Positions 55,515 to 63,273 of a stretch of DNA of 64,000 nt are shown piece after piece. The position numbers were made by a program, and so were the translations under genes. Source of the stretch: Pareuzebyella sediminis (GTDB lineage: Bacteria > Bacteroidota > Bacteroidia > Flavobacteriales > Flavobacteriaceae); contig NZ_VTZS01000002.1 in the NCBI RefSeq assembly GCF_008367235.1, positions 806,001 through 870,000 on the forward strand, read 5' to 3'. The notes below the pieces were generated by a model. It was not told the DNA's origin and searched no databases. It worked only from the letters and a program-made list of their open reading frames with translations. Each line of letters starts with the position of its first letter. Position 1 is the first letter of the stretch.

Positions 55515-56861
55515 TTATTGTTGTTCATACTCCGAATCCCACTCATTCCCATCGTCGCCTTTTTGGCCTTCCATTTTGATCATAAAATTCTTGGCCGGGA
55601 AATAGGGTTTCATATGAATATCGAGATGAACCTTATCTTTTTGCACCGCATCCTGCTCAAAACGTTTGATGGAGAAATCTTCGATCAGCTTATCCGGGCC
55701 GGTAATGCCGTCGAGAAATTTTACGATCTGCCCCATCAACTCTTTACGGGTTCTGGCATTAAAGTTTTCGAAGGCCCTTCGGTTTAAGAAGTCCATCAAC
55801 ACTTTGGTCACGTAATCGAACACCCGAACCACGGAATAAGTCTGCAGACCCAGGTTATCGCCATTGAACAGGGTCTTGGCGGAAAAGGCCATGACCTTGC
55901 CATATTCGTTGACCATGGGGATCAAACCTAACTTTTCCAATTGGGCAATATCGCTTTTCTTCAGGTCAAAACGTACCCCGTCTACCTCGTTCATACCCCC
56001 GAACTTTTTACCGGCGGTCACCTGTGACATCAAGGTCTTGTAGACCTTACCGGCCAAAGCACCCGAGGGGGGTACGAAAAGGTCGTCTTGTTCCCCGACT
56101 TCATCGTGTTTGCCCCGACCGACCAACCAATTGCAGGCCATCATCACGTTGGAACGGTATTTGTCACCCCCGGTCAGGTTGGCCGCCTCGAACATTTCCA
56201 TGACATCGTCAGGCTCGTCCAAATGCTCAAAATCGGTTACGAGCATGACCTTGTTCTCATGGGCGATCTTAGCCCATTTCTCCAATACCTTATTGGATCC
56301 CAAATATCCAGGAATGACCAGAAGACTATAGTTTTCCCGCAGATCTAATCGATCGAAATTATCGGTAAGCTCCGCATTGATGGCGTCAATAAAGCGGGTA
56401 TTGTCCAAATCCTTCATTTGTTCCAATTCCGCATTAACAATAGAAATGTTCTTTACCTTCTCAGACTCCGAGTTCTTGTAGAACAGGGCCACCGATCGGT
56501 ACGAACGTTCCAAATTGCGCGTGGCATCAATGGCCCGGCCTAAATTTTTATTCAAGGACTCGTGGGCGGCTTGGGCACTTTGTTCACATTCTTCGACCAT
56601 CGCCGCCACATCGTCTGAGGCCGATAACACTTTGGACCAAATCTGCATCGTCTTTTTCAGTGTTTCACGTTCTTCCCTTTTACTCATTTCGGTCAAGAAA
56701 ATCCGTTTTCTTGCCTTCCGTTCCGGGTTCATATTCTGCACTCCTTCCACACAGGCTTCCAAAAGGTCAAAACCTCCGAATTTGATCAGTTTATCACTGC
56801 TTTCCTGTAAAAATGCCGCCGGATTTTCTACCGGGGAAAATTCTTGTACTGTAGTTGCCAT
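55515..56861 (-). CDS. tssC: T6SS sheath large subunit TssC
   Basis: 448-aa TssC sheath protein. It includes ENYSLLVIPGYLGSNKVLEK and VMMACNWLVGRGKHDEVGEQ motifs and a conserved C-terminal YFPAKNFMIKMEGQ before an acidic tail (KGDDGNEWDSEYEQQ). It polymerises with TssB into the contractile sheath. 6 nt after tssB on the minus strand, so produced in tandem. Length is normal for Bacteroidota TssC. Confidence 0.9.
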   Translation of the reverse strand: MATTVQEFSPVENPAAFLQESSDKLIKFGGFDLLEACVEGVQNMNPERKARKRIFLTEMSKREERETLKKTMQIWSKVLSASDDVAAMVEECEQSAQAAHESLNKNLGRAIDATRNLERSYRSVALFYKNSESEKVKNISIVNAELEQMKDLDNTRFIDAINAELTDNFDRLDLRENYSLLVIPGYLGSNKVLEKWAKIAHENKVMLVTDFEHLDEPDDVMEMFEAANLTGGDKYRSNVMMACNWLVGRGKHDEVGEQDDLFVPPSGALAGKVYKTLMSQVTAGKKFGGMNEVDGVRFDLKKSDIAQLEKLGLIPMVNEYGKVMAFSAKTLFNGDNLGLQTYSVVRVFDYVTKVLMDFLNRRAFENFNARTRKELMGQIVKFLDGITGPDKLIEDFSIKRFEQDAVQKDKVHLDIHMKPYFPAKNFMIKMEGQKGDDGNEWDSEYEQQ

Positions 56862-56867
56862 AACGTA

Positions 56868-57317
56868 TTATTTATTTTCTTCTATCTCGGTTAATAATGC
56901 ACGAATAGCATCCAACAACGCCTTTTTGGCCTCTGGATCGGCAATAGCCGTCTTTAGGATCTTATTCGTTTTCAATTGTTTTATAATCTTTACATATTGA
57001 TCTTTTTCGGTAGCAAGGTCTTTTAAAAAATCACTCTGTCGCGTAATTCCCTTAGCCCCGAAGTCGCCCAAATTTCCAAATTTGAGCAGCTCTTTTTTCC
57101 CGACCCCATCGGCGTCTTCGAACTCCACTTCGACCTGTGGCCCGAAGTGTTCGAATACCTCCTCTATGGTTTTTAATCCCGTTTGGACTACCGGTTTAAT
57201 TGCCGGATCGTGGGTCAGTTGTTCTACTAAAAGGGTTCTGTTTCTCGGGATGTCGGCAAATGCCTCATTGGCATCTATTTTTACTTCCGTACCTCCGATT
57301 CCATATGTATCGCTCAT
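56868..57317 (-). CDS. tssB: T6SS sheath small subunit TssB
   Basis: 149-aa TssB. YGIGGTEVKIDANEAFADIP and NRTLLVEQLTHDPAIKPVVQ at the N-terminus, then EEVFEHFGPQVEVEFEDADG and LLKFGNLGDFGAKGI, match the pattern of subtype iii small sheath proteins. Partner of TssC. 12 nt after clpV on the minus strand. Confidence 0.88.
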   Translation of the reverse strand: MSDTYGIGGTEVKIDANEAFADIPRNRTLLVEQLTHDPAIKPVVQTGLKTIEEVFEHFGPQVEVEFEDADGVGKKELLKFGNLGDFGAKGITRQSDFLKDLATEKDQYVKIIKQLKTNKILKTAIADPEAKKALLDAIRALLTEIEENK

Positions 57318-57329
57318 AATGTTAGGGTT

Positions 57330-59843
57330 TTAGATTAGTATTTCAGTGGTCGCTTCGTTTTCGAAGTGCCATTCTATTTTGTTCTCTTTACCTAAGGTTA
57401 GTTTTATCCGTGTTCCTTTTTCAATCTTGCCAGAAATGATCATTTTTGATAAGGGAGACCGCAAATCACCGCGGATGACTCCCCTAATAGGCCGCGCTCC
57501 ATATTGGGGTGAAAAACCCTTTTTCGCCAACATGGCGAGAGCGGCAGCGTCAATATCAAGGGAAATGCCTTGTTTATCAAGGGCACACATCAAATCTCCC
57601 AATTGTATCTTGAAAATCTTTCCGATGTTTTCTTCGGTAATGGGGGAAAAGGGAACGATTTCGGTAAGCCTACCTAGAAATTCAGGCCTAAAGTGTGCGC
57701 CCATTATTTCGAGCAAGTCGCCCGATTGTGGGAGCGCTCCCTGACTAAAGGAATCCACGATGTGTCGACTGCCAATATTAGAGGTAAACAGCACCAAGGC
57801 ATTTGAGAAATCACCTTCCTTTCCTAAACGGTCATGTAATTTACCCTCGTCCAGAATCTGCAAAAAAATGTCGAACACAGAGGGATGTGCTTTTTCAATT
57901 TCGTCAAAGAGGACAATGGAATAGGGTTTCTGTCGAATCTTGTTGACCAACAGTCCCCCCTCTTCATACCCGACATACCCAGGAGGTGCGCCATAGAGCA
58001 GGGCTGCGGAATGTTCCTCCTTGAATTCCGACATGTCGAAACGGATTATGGCCCGTTCGTCTTGAAATAAAAATTCTGCCAGGGCCTTTGCCAATTCCGT
58101 TTTTCCGGTTCCGGTAGGTCCCGAGAAGAAAAAAGATCCAATGGGCAGGCCTGGCTTGCTCAACCCGGCGCGTGATTCCAGAACGGCTTCGGTTATGGTC
58201 TTTATCGCATGGTCTTGACCAATGACCCTTTTTCTTAGTTCATCTTCCATATGGAGCAAACGTTCTTGCTCATCGGCCTCTAATTTTCCGGTCGGGATAC
58301 CCGTTTTTTTGGAAATGGTAGCCGCGATATCGTTTTTGGTCACACTTTTCTTTCCTTTTTTTGCGATTGCCTCCAATTCGTTTAAGATCTCGTGCAGTAC
58401 CATAAAACCTTCTTCGGGACGCTCAATCTTATTTAACCGGTTTTCATCGCCCAATTCCTTAAACAAGAGATAGCTCAGCTTGTTTTGCATTTGGGTATAC
58501 ATCCATCGTTGTTCAGACAACATCGAAGTGGCACTCAACTTTTCTTTTTGCAACATCTCGATATGGCCCTTTAGGGCCGTTATTTCCGGCAACGAAGTTT
58601 CTAGCATAAACTTTGCAGCCGACATGGTCCGATCGATAAGATCAATGGCGGAATCGGGTAGACATCGTTCTTTATGATATCGCTTGGCCAAACGAATCGC
58701 TTCCAAAATGGTTTCGTCCTCAATGGCCAAACGATGATGGTTCGTATAGTAGGCCACGGCATTTTTGATCATTCTATGGGCCAACTGCTCATTCGGTTCG
58801 GGCAGGCCTAGCACTTCAAATTGCCGGGTCAAACCTGTATCGATTTCAATATGTTTTCTAAAGGAAGCATTGGTAGCCGTTGCAATCACGGTAAGCTGAC
58901 CTTTGGCCAATTCAGACTTCAATATGTTGACCAACCCGGAATTATTGGACTTTTGATCGGTAAGGTGATTCAACTCATCAATGAATAATATAGGTCTTTC
59001 GAACTGCCCCATTTCTTCCAGCACCTTTTGCAGACGATCTTCGATTTCCCCTTTGTAGGCTGCCCCAGAAACCAGGCGAATAAAATCGAGTTCAAAAATC
59101 CGTGCATTTCGAAAAGATTCGGGCACATTCCCCTCGATGGTCGCATAGGAAAATCCGTTCATCAATACCGTCTTCCCAACTCCGGGATCGCCCAGGATCA
59201 ACACATTAGGTTTCGAGCGTCTTCCCAAGATTTCCATGATCATTTTGATTTCAGCATCCCTTCCGGAGATATTCTCCATCTCCGTATTTTTTGCCTTTGC
59301 GGTTTTGTCTATACAGTATTTTAAAATGTTAGAGCCTATTTTCTTAAGATTGGGCTCATTGGAAGACTGGCCAAAACCATCGGTTGTATTGGAAGGTGTT
59401 CTGTTACCTTGATCTAAGAACGCCATGATTTCATTTGGGGTTAGGGGAAACGTTTTCAACTGGTCATATGAAAATCCTACACCCGGGGTGGTAAGGGCAA
59501 TCAAAAGACAGCATGCATCCACCTCATCGGCCCCTAATTTTAATTTTATATTTTCCGCCTCATAGAAGATTGCTTCGATAAGGGAATCTCCCGAGGGATT
59601 TTCAGGAATTTTGACGGTTTTGGGTAAGGCCTCCAAGCGCACTTCGGCCCACTCCTCGACGTAATACCCGTCTTTGCCCATACCCTCTATAAAAGAGAAT
59701 AGTCCAATATCTTTATGCAATAGTGCCTTTAGCAAGTGAGCCGCAGAATAATGGGCATGTGCATGGTCTTTGGCCACGGCCTGTGCGATATGCACAACTT
59801 GTTTTATCGTATCGGAAAGTATATAATCAATCATTAGTGACAA
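57330..59843 (-). CDS. clpV: T6SS sheath-disassembly ATPase ClpV/TssH
   Basis: 837-aa ClpB-like AAA+ unfoldase. It has the Clp N-domain (AHAHYSAAHLLKALLHKDIG), first Walker A GDPGVGKT (about residues 217-224) with Walker B ILFIDELNHL, a middle coiled coil, second Walker A GPTGTGKT (about 570-577) with Walker B VLFDEIEKAHP, and the D2-small domain (FRPEFLGRLTEIVPF). It recycles the contracted TssBC sheath. Context (tssB-tssC directly downstream) distinguishes it from housekeeping ClpB. A TGTTAACC/CATTAAAG element lies about 80-110 nt upstream. Confidence 0.92.
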   Translation of the reverse strand: MSLMIDYILSDTIKQVVHIAQAVAKDHAHAHYSAAHLLKALLHKDIGLFSFIEGMGKDGYYVEEWAEVRLEALPKTVKIPENPSGDSLIEAIFYEAENIKLKLGADEVDACCLLIALTTPGVGFSYDQLKTFPLTPNEIMAFLDQGNRTPSNTTDGFGQSSNEPNLKKIGSNILKYCIDKTAKAKNTEMENISGRDAEIKMIMEILGRRSKPNVLILGDPGVGKTVLMNGFSYATIEGNVPESFRNARIFELDFIRLVSGAAYKGEIEDRLQKVLEEMGQFERPILFIDELNHLTDQKSNNSGLVNILKSELAKGQLTVIATATNASFRKHIEIDTGLTRQFEVLGLPEPNEQLAHRMIKNAVAYYTNHHRLAIEDETILEAIRLAKRYHKERCLPDSAIDLIDRTMSAAKFMLETSLPEITALKGHIEMLQKEKLSATSMLSEQRWMYTQMQNKLSYLLFKELGDENRLNKIERPEEGFMVLHEILNELEAIAKKGKKSVTKNDIAATISKKTGIPTGKLEADEQERLLHMEDELRKRVIGQDHAIKTITEAVLESRAGLSKPGLPIGSFFFSGPTGTGKTELAKALAEFLFQDERAIIRFDMSEFKEEHSAALLYGAPPGYVGYEEGGLLVNKIRQKPYSIVLFDEIEKAHPSVFDIFLQILDEGKLHDRLGKEGDFSNALVLFTSNIGSRHIVDSFSQGALPQSGDLLEIMGAHFRPEFLGRLTEIVPFSPITEENIGKIFKIQLGDLMCALDKQGISLDIDAAALAMLAKKGFSPQYGARPIRGVIRGDLRSPLSKMIISGKIEKGTRIKLTLGKENKIEWHFENEATTEILI

Positions 59844-59921
59844 TTTATATATTGAGTTTTCTAGTTGCCATAGTTGGCCTTCGTTTTAAGGGGGCATGCT
59901 TTACATTTGAAGGCACTTTAT

Positions 59922-59952
59922 CTTTAATGTGTAGTTTTTTGGAAAGGTTAAC
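59922..59952 (-). promoter_or_regulatory. putative T6SS promoter for clpV-tssB-tssC
   Basis: Minus-strand TGTTAACC (59946-59953) followed after 16 nt by CATTAAAG (59922-59929), one base different from the TATTAAAG of the tssE and hcp elements. Start codon about 75 nt further on. Confidence 0.6.
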
Positions 59953-60114
59953 AAAATTGTCTCTAGACGGAGGATTATTATCGTGAATAGTGAAGTCTAC
60001 GTGCAGAGAAGCGCTTCTAGAGCAAGCACCAGTTCTTTAAAACACTGGATGTTAAGGCAGTGGTTTGCTTACCATCTCCGACCCATAGGTCCATGAGGTT
60101 TTGTTTACTAAACG

Positions 60115-60147
60115 GAAAAAACCGGAGAGGACCCCGGTTTTTTTATA
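60115..60147 (-). terminator. bidirectional intrinsic terminator
   Basis: AAACCGG and CCGGTTT arms around a short loop, with an A-run on one side and a T-run on the other (60118-60145), so it can act on both strands. It would end the minus-strand transcript of the BIG2 lipoprotein gene before clpV. Confidence 0.7.
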
Positions 60148-60364
60148 TTTCTGAACTTTTTAAGACTTGCAATTGCGCAACTATAACTACTACATTGATA
60201 GTACACAAAAATGGCGGGGTCCAAAGCAGTTTTAGTTCCATCGGTCAAGCTAAATACCGTTTCACCTTAACCGTAATTGAAACCCTTTCCTTCTATTTCG
60301 ATGATATAATATTGCCTATATAGATGGCGCTATACTATGAACAGAAGTGGCTAAAATGAATCGA

Positions 60365-61315
60365 TTATAACCCTGGGCTCAAAGGAATTGGATCAACTAT
60401 TATGCCTGGATCGATTGGAATTGGATCGACTATTGTGCCTGGATCGAAAGGAATTGGATCGACTATTATGCCTGGATCGATTATTATGCCTGGATCAAAT
60501 ACAAATGGTTCCCTAACTGTAACCACGCATTCAGCACTGATACCCTCCACTGTGGCAGAAATAGTAACCTCACCCACTGTGTGTGCGATTACAACCCCGT
60601 TATTAACTGTGGCAATAGCATGGTCTGAACTGTTCCAAACAACCGGTGCATTACCTATATCGGTAGCAATGGTCAAGTTTTTATTACTGCCCTCAACGAG
60701 AGAAAGCTCTATTTGGTCAAAATGAAGTTCTAACAAGATGACCTCTACATCACAGGTGGTAGTTTTATCACCGGCAGCGGCGCTAATCTCGGCCGTTCCA
60801 AAGTTTATGGCCGTTACTGTACCGTTATCCGCAACCTCAGCTACTAACGGATCCGAGCTTTCCCAAATAACTTCTGTATTGCCTATTTCAGAGGTAAAGG
60901 CCAAGGCCACTGTATCTTTTAGAGCAAGTGAGACTTCCGTTTGGTTTAAAGCAAGTTCAGGAAGCGTAATCTCCACATCACATGTCGTGGACATCTCTCC
61001 TGCGGTAGCCGTAATTATTGCGGTGCCAAAACCCACGGCGGCAACTGTACCACTTTCATCAATATTGGCCACTAAAGGGTCGGTACTTGTCCAAGATACC
61101 GTCTGATCTCCGATATCCGATGTAATTGCCAAGGATTCGCTGTTTCCCAGCTCCATTTGTAATTGGTTCTTGTTCAAGCTCAAGGTCTTGACGGTCTGAA
61201 TTCCATCATCATCCTTTTTGCAGCTTACGACTAAAAAAGACATTAAAAAAAGTAATATGCCAACACGTAGCACCATCTTAGTTCGATACTTTACTAACAC
61301 TAGTTTCATAATCAA
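60365..61315 (-). CDS. lipoprotein with three BIG2 Ig-like domains and a repetitive tail
   Basis: 316-aa surface or periplasmic lipoprotein. The signal ends in the lipobox FLVVSCKK, and the Cys is followed by DDD, resembling a Bacteroidota export signal. Three BIG2-type domains of about 83 residues follow, each with a VSWTSTDPLVANIDESGTVA-like core (about residues 70-95, 153-178, 236-260). The C-terminus is a Pro/Asp repeat (DPGIIVDPIP, 11-aa units) encoded by three 33-bp tandem repeats. The exact start is uncertain: Met1, Met3 and Met14 are all possible. A weaker copy of the T6SS promoter element lies upstream, hinting at co-regulation. Function may be adhesion or envelope scaffolding. Confidence 0.75.
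   Translation of the reverse strand: MIMKLVLVKYRTKMVLRVGILLFLMSFLVVSCKKDDDGIQTVKTLSLNKNQLQMELGNSESLAITSDIGDQTVSWTSTDPLVANIDESGTVAAVGFGTAIITATAGEMSTTCDVEITLPELALNQTEVSLALKDTVALAFTSEIGNTEVIWESSDPLVAEVADNGTVTAINFGTAEISAAAGDKTTTCDVEVILLELHFDQIELSLVEGSNKNLTIATDIGNAPVVWNSSDHAIATVNNGVVIAHTVGEVTISATVEGISAECVVTVREPFVFDPGIIIDPGIIVDPIPFDPGTIVDPIPIDPGIIVDPIPLSPGL
60384..60482. repeat. three 33-bp tandem repeats in the BIG2 gene 3' end
   Basis: Units 60384-60416, 60417-60449 and 60450-60482 share GGAATTGGATCGACTATT plus GCCTGGATCG with few differences, followed by a partial unit. Being a multiple of three, the array keeps frame and may vary in copy number. Confidence 0.85.
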
Positions 61316-61684
61316 TAGATTTAATTAATAAACGTTTTTATTGTTCGCTATTTGGTCTGGGAGATTGGAAAGAGGTTAACAGATGTGATGTAAAAACAAG
61401 ATGCCACAATGAAGAATCGATTGAACAGGTAAATGGCCCATAATTATACATGGAGTATAGAATAGGAAATCACGGAGTGTTTAGAACACAAATCCTATTG
61501 AATTTCAAAGAGAAAACTTACGATTATGTACTAAAAATATTATCTTTAAAATGCACGCAGTATACCTTTCCCCCAAATATGAGTAGTTCAAATGCCTAAT
61601 TTGGCAGGAATACTCATATTAAATAATATGGTTTTAACTCCGGTACTTAGATACATTGCGTTTAAACTACTAAAATCCAATCCT
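61316..61684. other. 369-bp divergent intergenic region
   Basis: Between the BIG2 lipoprotein (minus) and the subtilase (plus). It holds TGTTAACC on the minus strand (61374-61381) with a poor second half GACCAAAT (61350-61357), and an AT-rich stretch before the subtilase. No gene. Confidence 0.45.
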
Positions 61685-63253
61685 ATGAAAATAGCTCAGA
61701 TCTTAAACTATCTAATCTTATTTTTATTAATCGCGGCAGTATCTTGCGATGATAAAATAAAAATAGAAGACGACGACGGAGATGGTATATCGAATGAAAA
61801 GGACCAGTGCCCGAATACCTTGGTGGGAGCAACAGTAAACGAATTTGGTTGTAATCTGAACCCTCAAACCGGGGATACAGACCAAGATGGTATTCCTGAT
61901 GAAAGGGACGAATGTCCCAATACGCCCCTCTTAACGGAAGGTTTATCGGTCAATAACACGGGATGTTTAGAGAATACACAAATATCGCAGGATGAGCCGG
62001 CTGAACTAGTGGAAGTAGACAATCAAATGATCATTAGTGGCTTCTCTAAATACAATGAAGAACAAAAAAATGAAATAATAGAAGAACTAAAATCAGAATT
62101 TGGGGATAATCTCCAAACATGTTCCTGTGATGAAGACATTCTCCTATGGACCTTGGATAGTAATATTGATCTGGACAAAGCTATTGCCACAGCCAAGAGT
62201 AAAGGAGACGAAGGTCTAGATGGTGATAAAAACTATACATTTGGGCTGTATCAAGAGATATTCAACCGTGGTGTTGTACCTAATGATGTAATACAGCCCA
62301 TCCTCGTTGAAGGTATGAGCGATTTGCCTGTAGTAGCCATTTTAGATTCGGGTCTTGACATTGAGCAACTTGGTTACGCTGGATTACAGCTAATGAATAC
62401 AGAAAATATAAATGAGATAATCAATTGCACCGAAATTACTGATGCCTCCACAACCTCTGGCTTCGGATGGAACTTTGCGGATGGTAATGCAGACATGAGC
62501 ACTGATGAAATTGCTCATGGTACCAATGTCACAAAGACTTTCATAAGTAGTCTTCAAGGTGCAGCACTAGATGAGTTCCAAATACTGCCCTTAAAGCTTT
62601 TCGACGAAAATGGTCGAAGTTCTTATTGGCACATGGTCTGTGCGTTCAGTTATTTGAGCAAAATATATGGGTTGGGTTACGATATTGCCCTCATAAACAC
62701 CAGTTTTGGTGGTGCTTTGAGCACCCTTACTGATGATGACACAGAAGAGAGTGATGACTTATTAGTTCTAAAAGCCCTTATAGATTCACTTGACGAATCG
62801 CTAATTGTCTCATCTGCCGGAAATAATAAGAGCAACAACGACAATATTCCACACTTTCCTGGTAGCTATAATTCGAATATATGGTTTGATTCTCCATCCA
62901 CTAATATCGTAGTGGTGGCCGGGCATGACAATAAAATTGAACCCAGCCTCTTCTCCGACGCTGATATTGGATCGAATTTTGGGGTCTCAACAGTAGATAT
63001 TGCAGGTCAGTGGCATCATACAATACTTGAAATGGGGGAAACCCCTTGGGGAGACCCAGTTGACGGATTGATTTTAAAAGGAACCTCATTTAGTACTCCG
63101 ATAATTGGAGCTCATCTATTACAACACTATTTAGAATTGGGTAAATCTGAAAAAGGGGTAGGTCTAAAGGATAATTTTATTTCTAATTATAGCCCGATTA
63201 TATCTGCCACACCACTACAATCTCAGATAAAAGATGGGAATCTTATTAGGTAG
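61685..63253 (+). CDS. subtilisin-like (S8) lipoprotein with thrombospondin type-3 repeats
   Basis: About 522 aa from ATG 61685 (signal MKIAQILNYLILFLLIAAVS-C, lipoprotein); earlier in-frame ATGs would displace the signal. After the Cys there are calcium-binding TSP3-type repeats (DDDGDGISNEKDQCPNT; DTDQDGIPDERDECPNT). The S8 peptidase domain has the catalytic triad Asp221 (VVAILDSGLD), His278 (EIAHGTNV) and Ser468 (KGTSFSTP). Probably a surface or periplasmic protease. The short gap (20 nt) to the next gene suggests an operon with the TPR protein. Confidence 0.85.
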   Translation: MKIAQILNYLILFLLIAAVSCDDKIKIEDDDGDGISNEKDQCPNTLVGATVNEFGCNLNPQTGDTDQDGIPDERDECPNTPLLTEGLSVNNTGCLENTQISQDEPAELVEVDNQMIISGFSKYNEEQKNEIIEELKSEFGDNLQTCSCDEDILLWTLDSNIDLDKAIATAKSKGDEGLDGDKNYTFGLYQEIFNRGVVPNDVIQPILVEGMSDLPVVAILDSGLDIEQLGYAGLQLMNTENINEIINCTEITDASTTSGFGWNFADGNADMSTDEIAHGTNVTKTFISSLQGAALDEFQILPLKLFDENGRSSYWHMVCAFSYLSKIYGLGYDIALINTSFGGALSTLTDDDTEESDDLLVLKALIDSLDESLIVSSAGNNKSNNDNIPHFPGSYNSNIWFDSPSTNIVVVAGHDNKIEPSLFSDADIGSNFGVSTVDIAGQWHHTILEMGETPWGDPVDGLILKGTSFSTPIIGAHLLQHYLELGKSEKGVGLKDNFISNYSPIISATPLQSQIKDGNLIR

Positions 63254-63273
63254 GATTACTAAAAGTTAAGCAA

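Larger units (their letters stand above)
59844..60364. other. 521-bp intergenic region upstream of clpV
   Basis: Contains the clpV promoter-like element (59922-59953) and a bidirectional terminator (60115-60147). No gene is seen in the rest. Confidence 0.5.

Noticed and set aside
60384-60500. Direct repeats resembling a small CRISPR array
   Set aside because: The 33-bp units are contiguous with no spacers, keep the reading frame and encode a peptide repeat; no cas genes are near.
60402-61106. Plus-strand frames opposite the BIG2 lipoprotein
   Set aside because: Low-complexity Ser/Thr/Val translation is the antisense shadow of the Ig-like repeats; no signal or start context.
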